Program-made: the position numbers and the translations under genes
From: Bacteroidaceae bacterium
GTDB taxonomy: Bacteria; Bacteroidota; Bacteroidia; Bacteroidales; Bacteroidaceae
Assembly (NCBI GenBank): GCA_017617805.1
Contig: JAFZVN010000075.1
Span: 1 to 55,077, forward strand
Length of the DNA: 55,077 bases
Direction: 5' to 3'
The notes under the pieces: generated by a model
What the model saw: the letters and a program-made list of their open reading frames with translations, nothing else
What the model was told of the DNA's origin: nothing
Database searches by the model: none
Shown here: positions 46,096-54,836 of the stretch, in pieces
Layout: each line of letters opens with the position of its first letter
Numbering within the stretch: position 1 is the stretch's first letter

Positions 46096-46124
46096 AAATC
46101 ATGATTGTTACAGACCAAAGAATG

Positions 46125-47303
46125 TCACTTCTTGAAGTAGGCGCGGAAGTGGCTGAAGATTTTGTCTTTGATGCTGGTGGAAGGTTTCACGTTGTCACCA
46201 TTGGCAAGCATTTCGATAGCCTTCTTCTCGTCCTTTGAGAGGGCTTCAGGCATATAGACAGAGATGTTGATGATTTCATCACCACGCTGACTGCCATAGC
46301 TGTTGATGTCAGGAATACCTTTGCCTTTCAAACGCAGGACAGTACCAGGCTGAGTGCCCGATGGAATCGTGATTTTTGCCTTCCCATCATGAGTCGGAAC
46401 TTCGAGTGAGGTGCCAAGCACAGCCTGAGGAATGGTCAGCAGAAGGTTATAGACAAGATCCACACCATCACGCAACAATTCTGCATGAGGTTTCTCATGC
46501 ACAAGAATCTGCAAGTCGCCATTCACACCTTTTCTTCGACCTGCACCACCTTTGCCTTGGAAGTTGTAGGCATAGCCCTCGACAAGACCTGCAGGCAATT
46601 CCACCTCCACTTGTTTCTCTCCCTTCACGATGCCCTCGCCATCACAGTGCTTACATTTATTCTTGATGACTGTACCTTCACCACGACAGGTGTCGCACAC
46701 AGCTTGTGTCTGCATGATGCCCAGCATCGTCTTGCGTGTCTTATACACAACGCCTTGTCCGTTACAAGTGCCGCAAGTGGCTTCCTGTCCATCCTCTGAG
46801 CCCGAACCGTTGCAGTGAGGGCAGGTGATGTCAGTACGTACATTGAATTTCTTGGTCACACCGTTGACAATCTCGTTCAGGTCAAGTTCGATGCGCATAC
46901 GCAGGTCTTGACCCTTATAGACAGGCTTTCTGCGCTGTCCACCACCTCCAAATCCACCGCCGAAGCCTCCTCCGAAGCCGCTGAATGCACCTCCGAAGCT
47001 GCTTCCGAACACGTCACCCATCATGCTGAAGATGTCATCCATTGACATGCCTTGTCCGCTGAATCCTCCAGCACCAGGGCCAAAGGCATCAGGACCGAAC
47101 TGGTCATATCGCTGACGTTTCTGGGGGTCGCGAAGCACATCGTATGCTTCAGCAGCCTCCTTGAATTTCTCCTCTGCTTGTTTGTCACCTGGATTGCGGT
47201 CTGGGTGATACTTGATGGCCATCTTCTTATAGGCCTTTTTGATCTCATCATCGGAAGCCGTCTTCGACACTCCCAGCACTTCGTAGTAGTCTCTTTTCGC
47301 CAT
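46125..47303 (-). CDS. dnaJ: Chaperone DnaJ
   Basis: A 392-residue type I Hsp40 that delivers unfolded proteins to DnaK and stimulates its ATPase. The J domain (residues 1-70) has YHPDRNPGD with the HPD motif. A G/F-rich region with many GGF units follows (about 80-125). Four zinc-binding CxxCxGxG repeats are intact ([32 protein letters not shown]), then the substrate-binding C-terminal domains ([15 protein letters not shown]). It starts 4 nt after the grpE stop, so the two are one operon. The gene for DnaK is not in the window. Confidence 0.98.
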   Translation of the reverse strand: MAKRDYYEVLGVSKTASDDEIKKAYKKMAIKYHPDRNPGDKQAEEKFKEAAEAYDVLRDPQKRQRYDQFGPDAFGPGAGGFSGQGMSMDDIFSMMGDVFGSSFGGAFSGFGGGFGGGFGGGGQRRKPVYKGQDLRMRIELDLNEIVNGVTKKFNVRTDITCPHCNGSGSEDGQEATCGTCNGQGVVYKTRKTMLGIMQTQAVCDTCRGEGTVIKNKCKHCDGEGIVKGEKQVEVELPAGLVEGYAYNFQGKGGAGRRKGVNGDLQILVHEKPHAELLRDGVDLVYNLLLTIPQAVLGTSLEVPTHDGKAKITIPSGTQPGTVLRLKGKGIPDINSYGSQRGDEIINISVYMPEALSKDEKKAIEMLANGDNVKPSTSIKDKIFSHFRAYFKK

Positions 47304-47307
47304 AGGA

Positions 47308-47895
47308 TTATTCTGCCACAGCCACCTTCGCGTAGCGGATTACTTTGTCGTTCAATGTATAACCAGCAGTCATGCAGTCCATCACTTTGCCTTTCATCTC
47401 ATCGGGCTGACCAGGCACCATTGCGATGGCCTCGTGCAGGTCGCTGTCGAAAGCCTGTCCCACTACGTCCATCTTCTTTAGTCCTTCCTGAGCCATCAGC
47501 TTAAAGAACTTGTCGATGATGAGGTTCAGACCCTCTTTCACGGCTGCCACATCTTCATACTTGTCCATGTTCTGCTGTGCACGTTCCAGGTCATCAATGA
47601 TGGGGAGCAGGGTCGTGATGACCTTCGAACCGCCATTCTTGATTAGGTCGGCTTTTTCTTGCATCACACGCTTGCGGAAGTTGTCGAACTCTGCCACCTT
47701 ATACAGTTGCTGGTTCTTCAACTCCTCAATCTGCTTCTCCAATTCAGCGATTTTCTCCTCAGGTGTCAGTTCCTTGGGAGCCTCAGCTTCTTTTGCTTCG
47801 TTTTCTGCCTTTCCATCGGGAGTTTCCTCCGTTTCTTCGGCAGTAGGGTTCACGATTTCCTCGTCAACCTCTTCGTTTTTTATGTCTTTATCCAT
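47308..47895 (-). CDS. grpE: Nucleotide exchange factor GrpE
   Basis: A 195-residue protein. The first 60 residues are very acidic and probably disordered; a long helical stretch follows (about 50-115, [19 protein letters not shown]), with [17 protein letters not shown], and the C-terminal beta domain has [14 protein letters not shown]. GrpE releases ADP from DnaK. It is the first gene of the grpE-dnaJ operon. No clear promoter consensus was found in the 118-nt gap upstream, which holds the terminator of the next gene (47933-47965). Confidence 0.96.
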   Translation of the reverse strand: MDKDIKNEEVDEEIVNPTAEETEETPDGKAENEAKEAEAPKELTPEEKIAELEKQIEELKNQQLYKVAEFDNFRKRVMQEKADLIKNGGSKVITTLLPIIDDLERAQQNMDKYEDVAAVKEGLNLIIDKFFKLMAQEGLKKMDVVGQAFDSDLHEAIAMVPGQPDEMKGKVMDCMTAGYTLNDKVIRYAKVAVAE

Positions 47896-47932
47896 GATTC
47901 AAATGATTTTTATGTTCTACTTGACTGACAAA

Positions 47933-47965
47933 ACAGATGCCAGCGCATGAAACTCTGGCATCTGT
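47933..47965 (-). terminator. Terminator after the DUF4011-helicase gene
   Basis: Perfect 11-bp arms ACAGATGCCAG (47933-47943) and CTGGCATCTGT (47955-47965); on the minus strand the stem leads into TTTTG. It lies about 50 nt past the stop of the 48014-53620 gene and before grpE. Confidence 0.7.
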
Positions 47966-48013
47966 ATGACATTGTGTCACAAATAAGCTTGTTTTTCAGG
48001 AAATCTCTGCCAT

Positions 48014-51000
48014 CTACTTCTGAGATTCATTGATGGACACCAGCCCATTGACATCTCTAATGACATGATTGGCCAGCATCATTTCAAGAATTGAATTGAT
48101 GGTCTCAGCGATTTTGGCTCCAGCACTGGAAAATCCCAGCTTACGGGCTGCAATGGTGGGAACCTTTTCTTTGGGCAGAGAAAATTCCTCCACGATCACT
48201 TCCGCCACAGCATTGACCACCTCTCGTATAGGTATCTCCGTAATGGTTCTTGGCGAAGGCGAACGGTAGCCTTTATAGTTCACAGCGCTCTCCTCGTCCA
48301 GCCACAGGCAAACATTGTCTCCAAATGAGAGGGGGTCACGGAAGCATTGGGCTGTTGCGAAGCTGACGGCCTTTTGGACATTCGCTCCTGCATGACCGAA
48401 TCCCAACAGTTTTGCCAGCCGTTTGCAGAGATAGCTCTCCGTGATGGGCTGTTCCTTAGCCAGTATCTGACGGATGATGTTGGCGTTATAGCTGGCTTTA
48501 GGGTCATAGGTCGCCTTGTCGATGGAGGGGACTTTCACTTCAGCCTCAACGTAGGGTTTCTGCCCCTGGTTTCTGGTGGGTTCCTCCTCAACGTTCGCTT
48601 CCGTAATGGTCTCAGAACTGAATGCTTTGAATGGGGTAGGGTCAGGTTCTGGTTCTTCGATGACAGTTCCTTCTTCGTATGCCTTCAATTCATCCATTAT
48701 TTGGTTGATGCTCCGTTCACGATTCTCGTACCAGTCGATGGAATAGACGCGCATGACGCTCCATCCCAACATCTTCATGACGTTTGGCTGCACGATTTCT
48801 CGGTCGCGTGTGGTCTTGGTTTCGTAGTAGGTCTTGCCGTCGCAGAGGATGCCTAAGATGTATCTCTCAGGATGTTCAGCTGTGGAGACAGCAATGTCCA
48901 CCTTGAAATTGGAACGTCCCACACTTGGGGTAGCGATGTATCCGTGTTCTGTGAGCATGTCGCAGATTTGAGCAATCATGACGTTCGTGTCTGCCGCATG
49001 TGCCGAACTGTCCACCATAGGCAGACGGCCAGTTTCAGCAAATTCAAGGAATCCCTTCAGGCCTTCAACGCCCTTGGCATTGGAACGTTTCAGGTCTATC
49101 TGGCTGGATTTGAGGGTGGAATAGACAATCATCTCGTAACGGGCACGAGACACCGCCACATTCAGACGTCGTTCACCTCCAGCATTGTTGAGTGGACCAA
49201 AGTTCATGGACACCTTACCATTCTTGTCGGCGCCATAACCCACAGAGAAGAGGATCACGTCACGTTCGTCACCCTGCACATTCTCCAGATTCTTCACGAA
49301 GATGGGCTCTCTACTATTATAAGCAATGTCCTTAAGTTCTGGATGACGGTCGAGTTCCTCCGTCAGGTCATCCTCGATGCGGTCTCCCTGCACCTTACTG
49401 AAGGACACCACACCAATGCTGTATTTCTGCAGCACAGGGTCAGACAGCCTGCGAATGATCTCCTTGACAATGGCTTTAGACTCTTCAGGGTTGCTGCGTG
49501 TGCGTCCCTTGTCATAGACTCCTTGGACAGGTACGAGCTTCACCTTAGCCACCTGATCATCGACAGACGGGAAGGTGAAGAGTCGGTTGTTATAGTATTG
49601 GGAGTTGCTGAACGCAATCAGGCTCTCATGCTTGCTTCGATAGTGCCAGCTCAGGTAATACTCTCTCAGCGACAACGTCTTACAGTCATCGAGGATGCTT
49701 TCCATATCGTCAATGTCAGCTTCCTCCTCGTCCACTTGGGTGGTAGAGAAGAAGCTGGTTGGTGGCATCTGCTTGCTGTCACCCACCACAATCAGGGCTT
49801 TGCCTCGTGCGATGGCACCAACAGCCTCGCTGGTTGGCATCTGTGATGCCTCGTCGAAGATGACCAAGTCAAACTTCTCTGATTTCAGGTCGATGTACTG
49901 TGCCACACTGATAGGACTCATCAGCATGCAAGGGCAGAGTCGTGGGAGGAGGGTAGGGATGTTGTCAATGATGGTGCGGATGGAGTTTCCACGACCTCCA
50001 TTGGCGATGTTGCGTTTCAGGATGCTGATTTCCGACCCCTCAGCTGATACGGCAGAAGAAGAAGGTACGCGTGAGGCGAGTTTGCTGTACAGCTCTTCCT
50101 TGCTGAGTTCCTGGAAGCGTAAAGTGTCTCGCTTGTACTGTTCGATGCGCTGACGGAAAATCGTGCCGTTGAAGGTGCGCAGTTGCTCATCCGCATCGAT
50201 GGCGATGGAGATGAGATGATGGTAGACACCTTTCAGGAATGCAGGTATCACATCCTGTGGTTGTTCACCTTTCTCTATTCGTTGCACTACCGTCTGGAGT
50301 TTCATCTCACACAGCTCATTCTTTTTTTCTGTCCAAAGGTACCAGTCTTTCATTTGGGCATAGCCATCGAGCCATCTGCCCAATGCGCCGACAATCTCAG
50401 CCATCGAGTTCTTCTGACGGGTCTTGCTGGCGAGCTGGTTGGTGAGGTCGTTCATCTGCTGATGCAAGCTGAGGATGCCATTGGCGTCTTGCATGAATTC
50501 CTGACGGCCCATCGAACCCATTGCACCAAGGCTGGCTTGATAGGCTGCCACTTTCTGCTGATGGCTGAAGCCGCACTGGTAGGCAAAGGCAACCATCTCC
50601 TCTTCCTGCTGTTTGAGTTCCTTCCCCTTCTGCTGATAAGAATCCACCAGCGTCAACACCTCTTCGATGTTGGATTCATAGATCATTCCAAAGCGCTGCA
50701 TGGACTTGATGAAACTCTTCTTGGCGAAGTATCTGGGCAGGAACCACTTGGCTTTGATTTCCTCCCATTCGCGCTGGCAGGCTTTCACATCCATTCGGAG
50801 GATGTCATCGCTATAGGAAGCTGTGAGGCTTTCATGCAGTTCGTCTTGTTGCTTTTGGGTGGTCAGATAGGCAACGAACCGTTCCAGCCATTGCAAATCC
50901 TTATAGGACTTCAGCTGCATGGAGGTCTTGCCATTCAGTTTGTCCAAAGCCTGACGGAAGTCCGCCAATGTCTGCTTGAATTGCAACAGAAGTGTCTTGA

Positions 51001-53620
51001 TGCCATCCGTTGTTTCTATGCGGTTGTCCAAAGGTTCCAACCCATACAATGCATGTTGTCCAGGGGTGCCGACGATGCCGAGGATGGTGTCGAGCGAATC
51101 CATCTGATCCTTACACTTCGTGAGATAACTGGCGGTCAGCATATCTTTTTCTGGCAGCCCGCCCTCTATCGCATCGTGTGGAATGGACAGATAAGCAGAG
51201 ATGCACTCATACAGGCTCAGCCCGTTGCTGCCTTTCTGATGCAGGGCATCCATATAGCTGATCAGGCTTTTCCGTTCTGCAAACAGCTCTGCGGCCTTCG
51301 TTGCATACTCAGCTGGTTCCTTGATCTTGGTCACATTCAACACCTGATCCATCTGTTCCAAGAAATGCTTCTTGGTGGCTTTGTTGGAATGAAGTTCCAG
51401 ACAGAAAGGAGCCAACCCAATCTTCTCCAAACGTGACTGCACCACAGACAGGGCTGCCATTTTTTCAGCCACGAAGAGCACCCTGCGGCCTTGATACAGC
51501 GCATTGGCAATCATGTTGGTGATGGTTTGCGACTTTCCTGTTCCTGGAGGTCCATGCAGGATGAAAGTTCTTCCTCTGCCAGACTCCACAATGGCTTCCA
51601 TCTGCGAGGAATCCACATCCAACGGAATGGAGAAGTCCATCGGTGAGTTGTCCTTGTCGATGATGCGGGCATCGACTGCCTCCTCCGTCACCTCCTGTTT
51701 GTCACGATTCTCGATGAGCGATGCCACGATGGTATGTGCTGCCAGTTGGTCAGCATTGGCGTGGATATCGTTCCACATGACGAACTTGTTGAAGGAGAAC
51801 AATCCGAGCATGCTCTCTTCCAACACGTTCCATTTCTTCTGTTCCAGGATGGCGCGACGGAAGTAGGTGAAGATTTTCATCACATCCACTCCGCTTTCAT
51901 CCTTGGGCAACTCCTTCAGCATGTCGAGATTGATCTTGAAGTTCTGTTTCAGCAGTTCCACCAGCGTGATGTTCAGGATGATGTCCTCATCACGTTTGCG
52001 GATGACGTATTTGTTGCCGCTCTTCCTGACAATATCCACAGGCAACAGTAGGATAGGGGCATAGCGAGGTTGTTCGCTCTTGGCCGTTTCAAACCATCTG
52101 AGCATGCCCAATGCCAAGAACAAGCTATTAGCACCATTTTCTTCTAATGAGGTACGGGCTGTACGATAGATATAGGTGAGAGCGCTTTGCAGTTCCGTTT
52201 CTGTCAGATAAGACGCAATTTTGTTGTCCTTGATCATTTCAGAGACAAACGTCTGGTATTCAGCAGCCTGATGTTGCGAGTCATACATACCTTCCTCATT
52301 CGGCTCAATCTTCTTGCCAGGCGAAGGCGTGATGATGTAGTCCTCATTGTTCTGCAGATGGTCTTCCAGATGTTCTATTTCGAACGAGATGAACGGAACG
52401 ACTCTTCTGCCAATTCTGGTGTTCAGCAGGTTGTTGCGAAGAGAAAAATCCAACAGCTTACGTTCCCAAATCATCTGCTTGGTCGTAGGCTGTCCTGTGT
52501 CTTCCAGCCGCAAGTCATAATGGTGCAGCTCATTGACATAAGAAGTGGCATTCTGATGCTCCACACCCTCATTGTCAAACGTCCACACACCATCCTTCTG
52601 AATGCGCTGAGGCAACGGACGGATATTGCCCAAACGACAGCGATGGATGTCCACATAGTAGTAGAACTGGCTGTCATCCTTCAGCTTCAGGATCGCGCTT
52701 TTGACAGCATCCTCAAAACCCACGTTCTCCGACGATGTGATGGCTGTCGATTCGAGCAGCACCAAGTTGTTGTTGCCATCTGCCGTTTCCTTGAGCAGGA
52801 GGCTCACATCATCGCCCACCATCTGAGGACTGACGGTTGGAGTCAGCCAAGCGCCCACCATCGCATGACCCTTCATCATGACCAGGATAGGGTAGATCTC
52901 ACATGCTTCCAGACAAGAGGCAATCAGCAAGCTGGTGTCGATGCAAGTGCCCAACTTCTCAGTCAGAACTTTGTCTGCCAATCGGATGCGCTGTCCACTG
53001 GTCTCAAAGCTGGCAGGAGGAGCCGAATAGACGATCCCCTCCGAACGCAATGCCTCGTAGATGGCAGCCACCTGAGCACGCACACGGTTTCTGTCTTGTG
53101 TCTGATACTCGTCCAACTGCGAAGAGCCCGTCCATTTCTCCAAGAACTGAGCGGCAGCCACCTTGATTCTCGACAGCATGGGGTTGTTGGGCACCACGAA
53201 GGCAGCGATATGCTCAGGCATCACATTCGCACCCGCCCATTCATCGTATGCCATGAGCGTGATGGGAAGCTCCTGCTGCAACAGCAGTCCGTTCTCCTCT
53301 TCAATGATGACGGTGAAGGTCGTGTTGACAGCCTCCGTGATGGTGCTGAGCTGCTGGATGTCAGGCATAATCTTCACAGCGCTCACCTGCACCGACTGTC
53401 CTCCTCGCAAGAACTCGAGCCGCTGGACATGTTCTTTGATCAGTTCCCCCCGAATGGTGATCTGAATCTGGTGCCAGTCACGCTGTTCGATATTTTCCAG
53501 CACAAACTTATAGCAGGTTTCCACGCCGCTATTCAGCATCGAATAGTTAAGAGAGGGAAGGTATTCTATGGTCAGAATCGCTTTCTCAGTCCTCATTTGC
53601 TCTTGTCCGTTCATGTTCAC
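48014..53620 (-). CDS. Giant protein: transglutaminase-like domain, DUF4011, SF1 helicase, PD-(D/E)XK-type nuclease and DUF3320
   Basis: An 1868-residue single-gene protein. Residues 1-370 hold beta-rich sequence and a transglutaminase-like segment (KLGTCIDTS with Cys at about 226, KGHAMVGAW with His at about 252). DUF4011 starts near 378 (WERKLLDFSLRNNLLN). A superfamily 1 helicase spans about 670-1500: Walker A GPPGTGKS at 690-697, Walker B FDEASQMP near 1255, GDSKQMPP, VQGDERDVI and NVAVSRAR near 1485. Near 1550-1650 is a Vsr/MTES-type nuclease core (FKVDIAV with Asp at about 1575, GILCDGKTYY with Asp at about 1594). DUF3320-like helical segments end the protein. Proteins of this plan are known from anti-phage screens, so defence is the likeliest role; DNA repair is an alternative. 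Promoter at 53637-53667. Confidence 0.87.
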   Translation of the reverse strand: MNMNGQEQMRTEKAILTIEYLPSLNYSMLNSGVETCYKFVLENIEQRDWHQIQITIRGELIKEHVQRLEFLRGGQSVQVSAVKIMPDIQQLSTITEAVNTTFTVIIEEENGLLLQQELPITLMAYDEWAGANVMPEHIAAFVVPNNPMLSRIKVAAAQFLEKWTGSSQLDEYQTQDRNRVRAQVAAIYEALRSEGIVYSAPPASFETSGQRIRLADKVLTEKLGTCIDTSLLIASCLEACEIYPILVMMKGHAMVGAWLTPTVSPQMVGDDVSLLLKETADGNNNLVLLESTAITSSENVGFEDAVKSAILKLKDDSQFYYYVDIHRCRLGNIRPLPQRIQKDGVWTFDNEGVEHQNATSYVNELHHYDLRLEDTGQPTTKQMIWERKLLDFSLRNNLLNTRIGRRVVPFISFEIEHLEDHLQNNEDYIITPSPGKKIEPNEEGMYDSQHQAAEYQTFVSEMIKDNKIASYLTETELQSALTYIYRTARTSLEENGANSLFLALGMLRWFETAKSEQPRYAPILLLPVDIVRKSGNKYVIRKRDEDIILNITLVELLKQNFKINLDMLKELPKDESGVDVMKIFTYFRRAILEQKKWNVLEESMLGLFSFNKFVMWNDIHANADQLAAHTIVASLIENRDKQEVTEEAVDARIIDKDNSPMDFSIPLDVDSSQMEAIVESGRGRTFILHGPPGTGKSQTITNMIANALYQGRRVLFVAEKMAALSVVQSRLEKIGLAPFCLELHSNKATKKHFLEQMDQVLNVTKIKEPAEYATKAAELFAERKSLISYMDALHQKGSNGLSLYECISAYLSIPHDAIEGGLPEKDMLTASYLTKCKDQMDSLDTILGIVGTPGQHALYGLEPLDNRIETTDGIKTLLLQFKQTLADFRQALDKLNGKTSMQLKSYKDLQWLERFVAYLTTQKQQDELHESLTASYSDDILRMDVKACQREWEEIKAKWFLPRYFAKKSFIKSMQRFGMIYESNIEEVLTLVDSYQQKGKELKQQEEEMVAFAYQCGFSHQQKVAAYQASLGAMGSMGRQEFMQDANGILSLHQQMNDLTNQLASKTRQKNSMAEIVGALGRWLDGYAQMKDWYLWTEKKNELCEMKLQTVVQRIEKGEQPQDVIPAFLKGVYHHLISIAIDADEQLRTFNGTIFRQRIEQYKRDTLRFQELSKEELYSKLASRVPSSSAVSAEGSEISILKRNIANGGRGNSIRTIIDNIPTLLPRLCPCMLMSPISVAQYIDLKSEKFDLVIFDEASQMPTSEAVGAIARGKALIVVGDSKQMPPTSFFSTTQVDEEEADIDDMESILDDCKTLSLREYYLSWHYRSKHESLIAFSNSQYYNNRLFTFPSVDDQVAKVKLVPVQGVYDKGRTRSNPEESKAIVKEIIRRLSDPVLQKYSIGVVSFSKVQGDRIEDDLTEELDRHPELKDIAYNSREPIFVKNLENVQGDERDVILFSVGYGADKNGKVSMNFGPLNNAGGERRLNVAVSRARYEMIVYSTLKSSQIDLKRSNAKGVEGLKGFLEFAETGRLPMVDSSAHAADTNVMIAQICDMLTEHGYIATPSVGRSNFKVDIAVSTAEHPERYILGILCDGKTYYETKTTRDREIVQPNVMKMLGWSVMRVYSIDWYENRERSINQIMDELKAYEEGTVIEEPEPDPTPFKAFSSETITEANVEEEPTRNQGQKPYVEAEVKVPSIDKATYDPKASYNANIIRQILAKEQPITESYLCKRLAKLLGFGHAGANVQKAVSFATAQCFRDPLSFGDNVCLWLDEESAVNYKGYRSPSPRTITEIPIREVVNAVAEVIVEEFSLPKEKVPTIAARKLGFSSAGAKIAETINSILEMMLANHVIRDVNGLVSINESQK

Positions 53621-53636
53621 AAAGATTTATTGGTTG

Positions 53637-53667
53637 CAAAATTACGCATTTTATTTCACACCCACAA
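53637..53667 (-). promoter_or_regulatory. Bacteroidetes-type promoter of the DUF4011-helicase gene
   Basis: On the minus strand TAATTTTG (53637-53644) is the -7 element and TTG (53665-53667) lies 20 bp upstream. The leader would be about 10 nt to the ATG at 53620; the Met at 53596 (MRTEKAIL) is an alternative start. Confidence 0.7.
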
Positions 53668-53698
53668 TTCTTTCCCCCTTTTTTGTGAAATTCCGTCC

Positions 53699-54595
53699 TT
53701 AGTATTTCAAGTAAAATGTTTTTCGAGAATCATCACCCATTGGGATTCGACACTCACATCTCACACGTTCTGATTTTTCTTTCTGGCTTAACAGCTTCAG
53801 CATTTGACCAATCTGCTTGTCGGTCAACTTGGCTGGGTCAAACCAGTATCCAAAACCATCTTCATCGTCCATCATCATGGACTCTGGATAGCGCAGCAAA
53901 ACATTGCCGTTTTCCTTGTCAAACACACACTCAATCTCCTTCAATTCATCATCACGCCTCAATGTCACCACGCTGGATTCTGGTGATACAATCATGCCAT
54001 CAACGAGTACACCAACATCAATCCACTCTTCACCCCATGCTTCATCTGAGCCTATATCCATCACAAGCCCAGCATATTTCCCTTCGGTCTTCACAATGGT
54101 CGGACTCAGCTTCCATTGGTTTGGGGCTTTGACCATATCTGCTGTGAGAGGTTCAAACTTCACCACCTCAGCATCAGACCTCCGTATGTAGCCAACTTCC
54201 AAATCCGGCGCATAATTCTTATAAATGTTAACCTTCCAGAAGTCACCTTCTTCACCTAATAGAAGAAGTGTCTCTCCAGCATACTCTACAGACTTTTCCG
54301 CAGTACACTCGCTGGGTACTTCTTCATCAGACCATGTCACATCCACTTGCACCTCACCTTCTTCCTCATCCTCGCTCAACCAAATCACAAGCCAAGGGCT
54401 GTTGGCACTGGCAGACTTGAACACGTCTGCGCCTTCATCTGAAGTCACTCGCACAAACGCCTCTATCTTGGGCACTTTCACGCCCAGAACATTGTCAAAA
54501 CCACCTGCAGGTTGATCACTCTTTGCGTTGCTTGTGCAACTCCATGTCATCAGGGATACTATCATCCCCAACAACATCAAAATACTTTTTCTCAT
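53699..54595 (-). CDS. Acidic lipoprotein of unknown function with an SH3-like segment
   Basis: A 298-residue protein with a signal and lipobox (MTWSC, Cys at about 20). The mature part is rich in Asp and Glu. A stretch near residues 105-140 (ETLLLLGEEGDFWKVNIYKN then VGYIRRSD) resembles a bacterial SH3 repeat, which often binds peptidoglycan or other envelope partners. The remainder is beta-rich and no family is recognised. It is 78 nt downstream of nothing on its own strand except the helicase gene that follows it, which has its own promoter. A promoter at 54789-54820 lies upstream, before a short ORF. Confidence 0.75.
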   Translation of the reverse strand: MRKSILMLLGMIVSLMTWSCTSNAKSDQPAGGFDNVLGVKVPKIEAFVRVTSDEGADVFKSASANSPWLVIWLSEDEEEGEVQVDVTWSDEEVPSECTAEKSVEYAGETLLLLGEEGDFWKVNIYKNYAPDLEVGYIRRSDAEVVKFEPLTADMVKAPNQWKLSPTIVKTEGKYAGLVMDIGSDEAWGEEWIDVGVLVDGMIVSPESSVVTLRRDDELKEIECVFDKENGNVLLRYPESMMMDDEDGFGYWFDPAKLTDKQIGQMLKLLSQKEKSERVRCECRIPMGDDSRKTFYLKY

Positions 54596-54624
54596 CGTCT
54601 ATAAATATAATTAATTCTGTATTT

Positions 54625-54777
54625 TTATTTTACGTTAATATATCTCATACCTGATAAAGTGTATACTTTTTCAGTTCCTGCTTCAATCGTCTTGACTTTT
54701 GTTGCAATGTACAATGAATGGATTGCAAATTTGTTTTGTTTCATATTAGGTAGAATGAGATTTGTTAGTGGCGGCAT
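54625..54777 (-). CDS. Short leader ORF with a tail like those of exported Prevotella proteins
   Basis: A 50-residue frame from MPPLTNLILPNMKQNKFA to a stop at 54625; MKQNKF (54744) is another start. The end, EKVYTLSGMRYINVK, resembles the C-terminal tail of exported Prevotella proteins, as in the remnant at 45187-45639. The frame is open back to 54840, but that part covers the promoter. It lies 29 nt before the lipoprotein gene. It may be a remnant of a lost surface-protein gene or a real short leader gene; the evidence does not decide. Confidence 0.35.
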   Translation of the reverse strand: MPPLTNLILPNMKQNKFAIHSLYIATKVKTIEAGTEKVYTLSGMRYINVK

Positions 54778-54788
54778 TTTTCCACTTG

Positions 54789-54820
54789 CAAAGATACGAC
54801 TTTTTTTTGATATCAACAAA
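54789..54820 (-). promoter_or_regulatory. Bacteroidetes-type promoter before the short ORF and lipoprotein gene
   Basis: On the minus strand TATCTTTG (54789-54796) fits the -7 consensus and TTTG (about 54817-54820) lies about 20 bp upstream. Transcription would begin near 54782, just before the short ORF. Confidence 0.65.
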
Positions 54821-54836
54821 CGAATGCCCATTTTTT

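Noticed and set aside
52187-53773. A 528-codon plus-strand open frame across the helicase gene
   Set aside because: It is antisense to conserved domains of the giant protein and extends past its start without signal, promoter or family motif.
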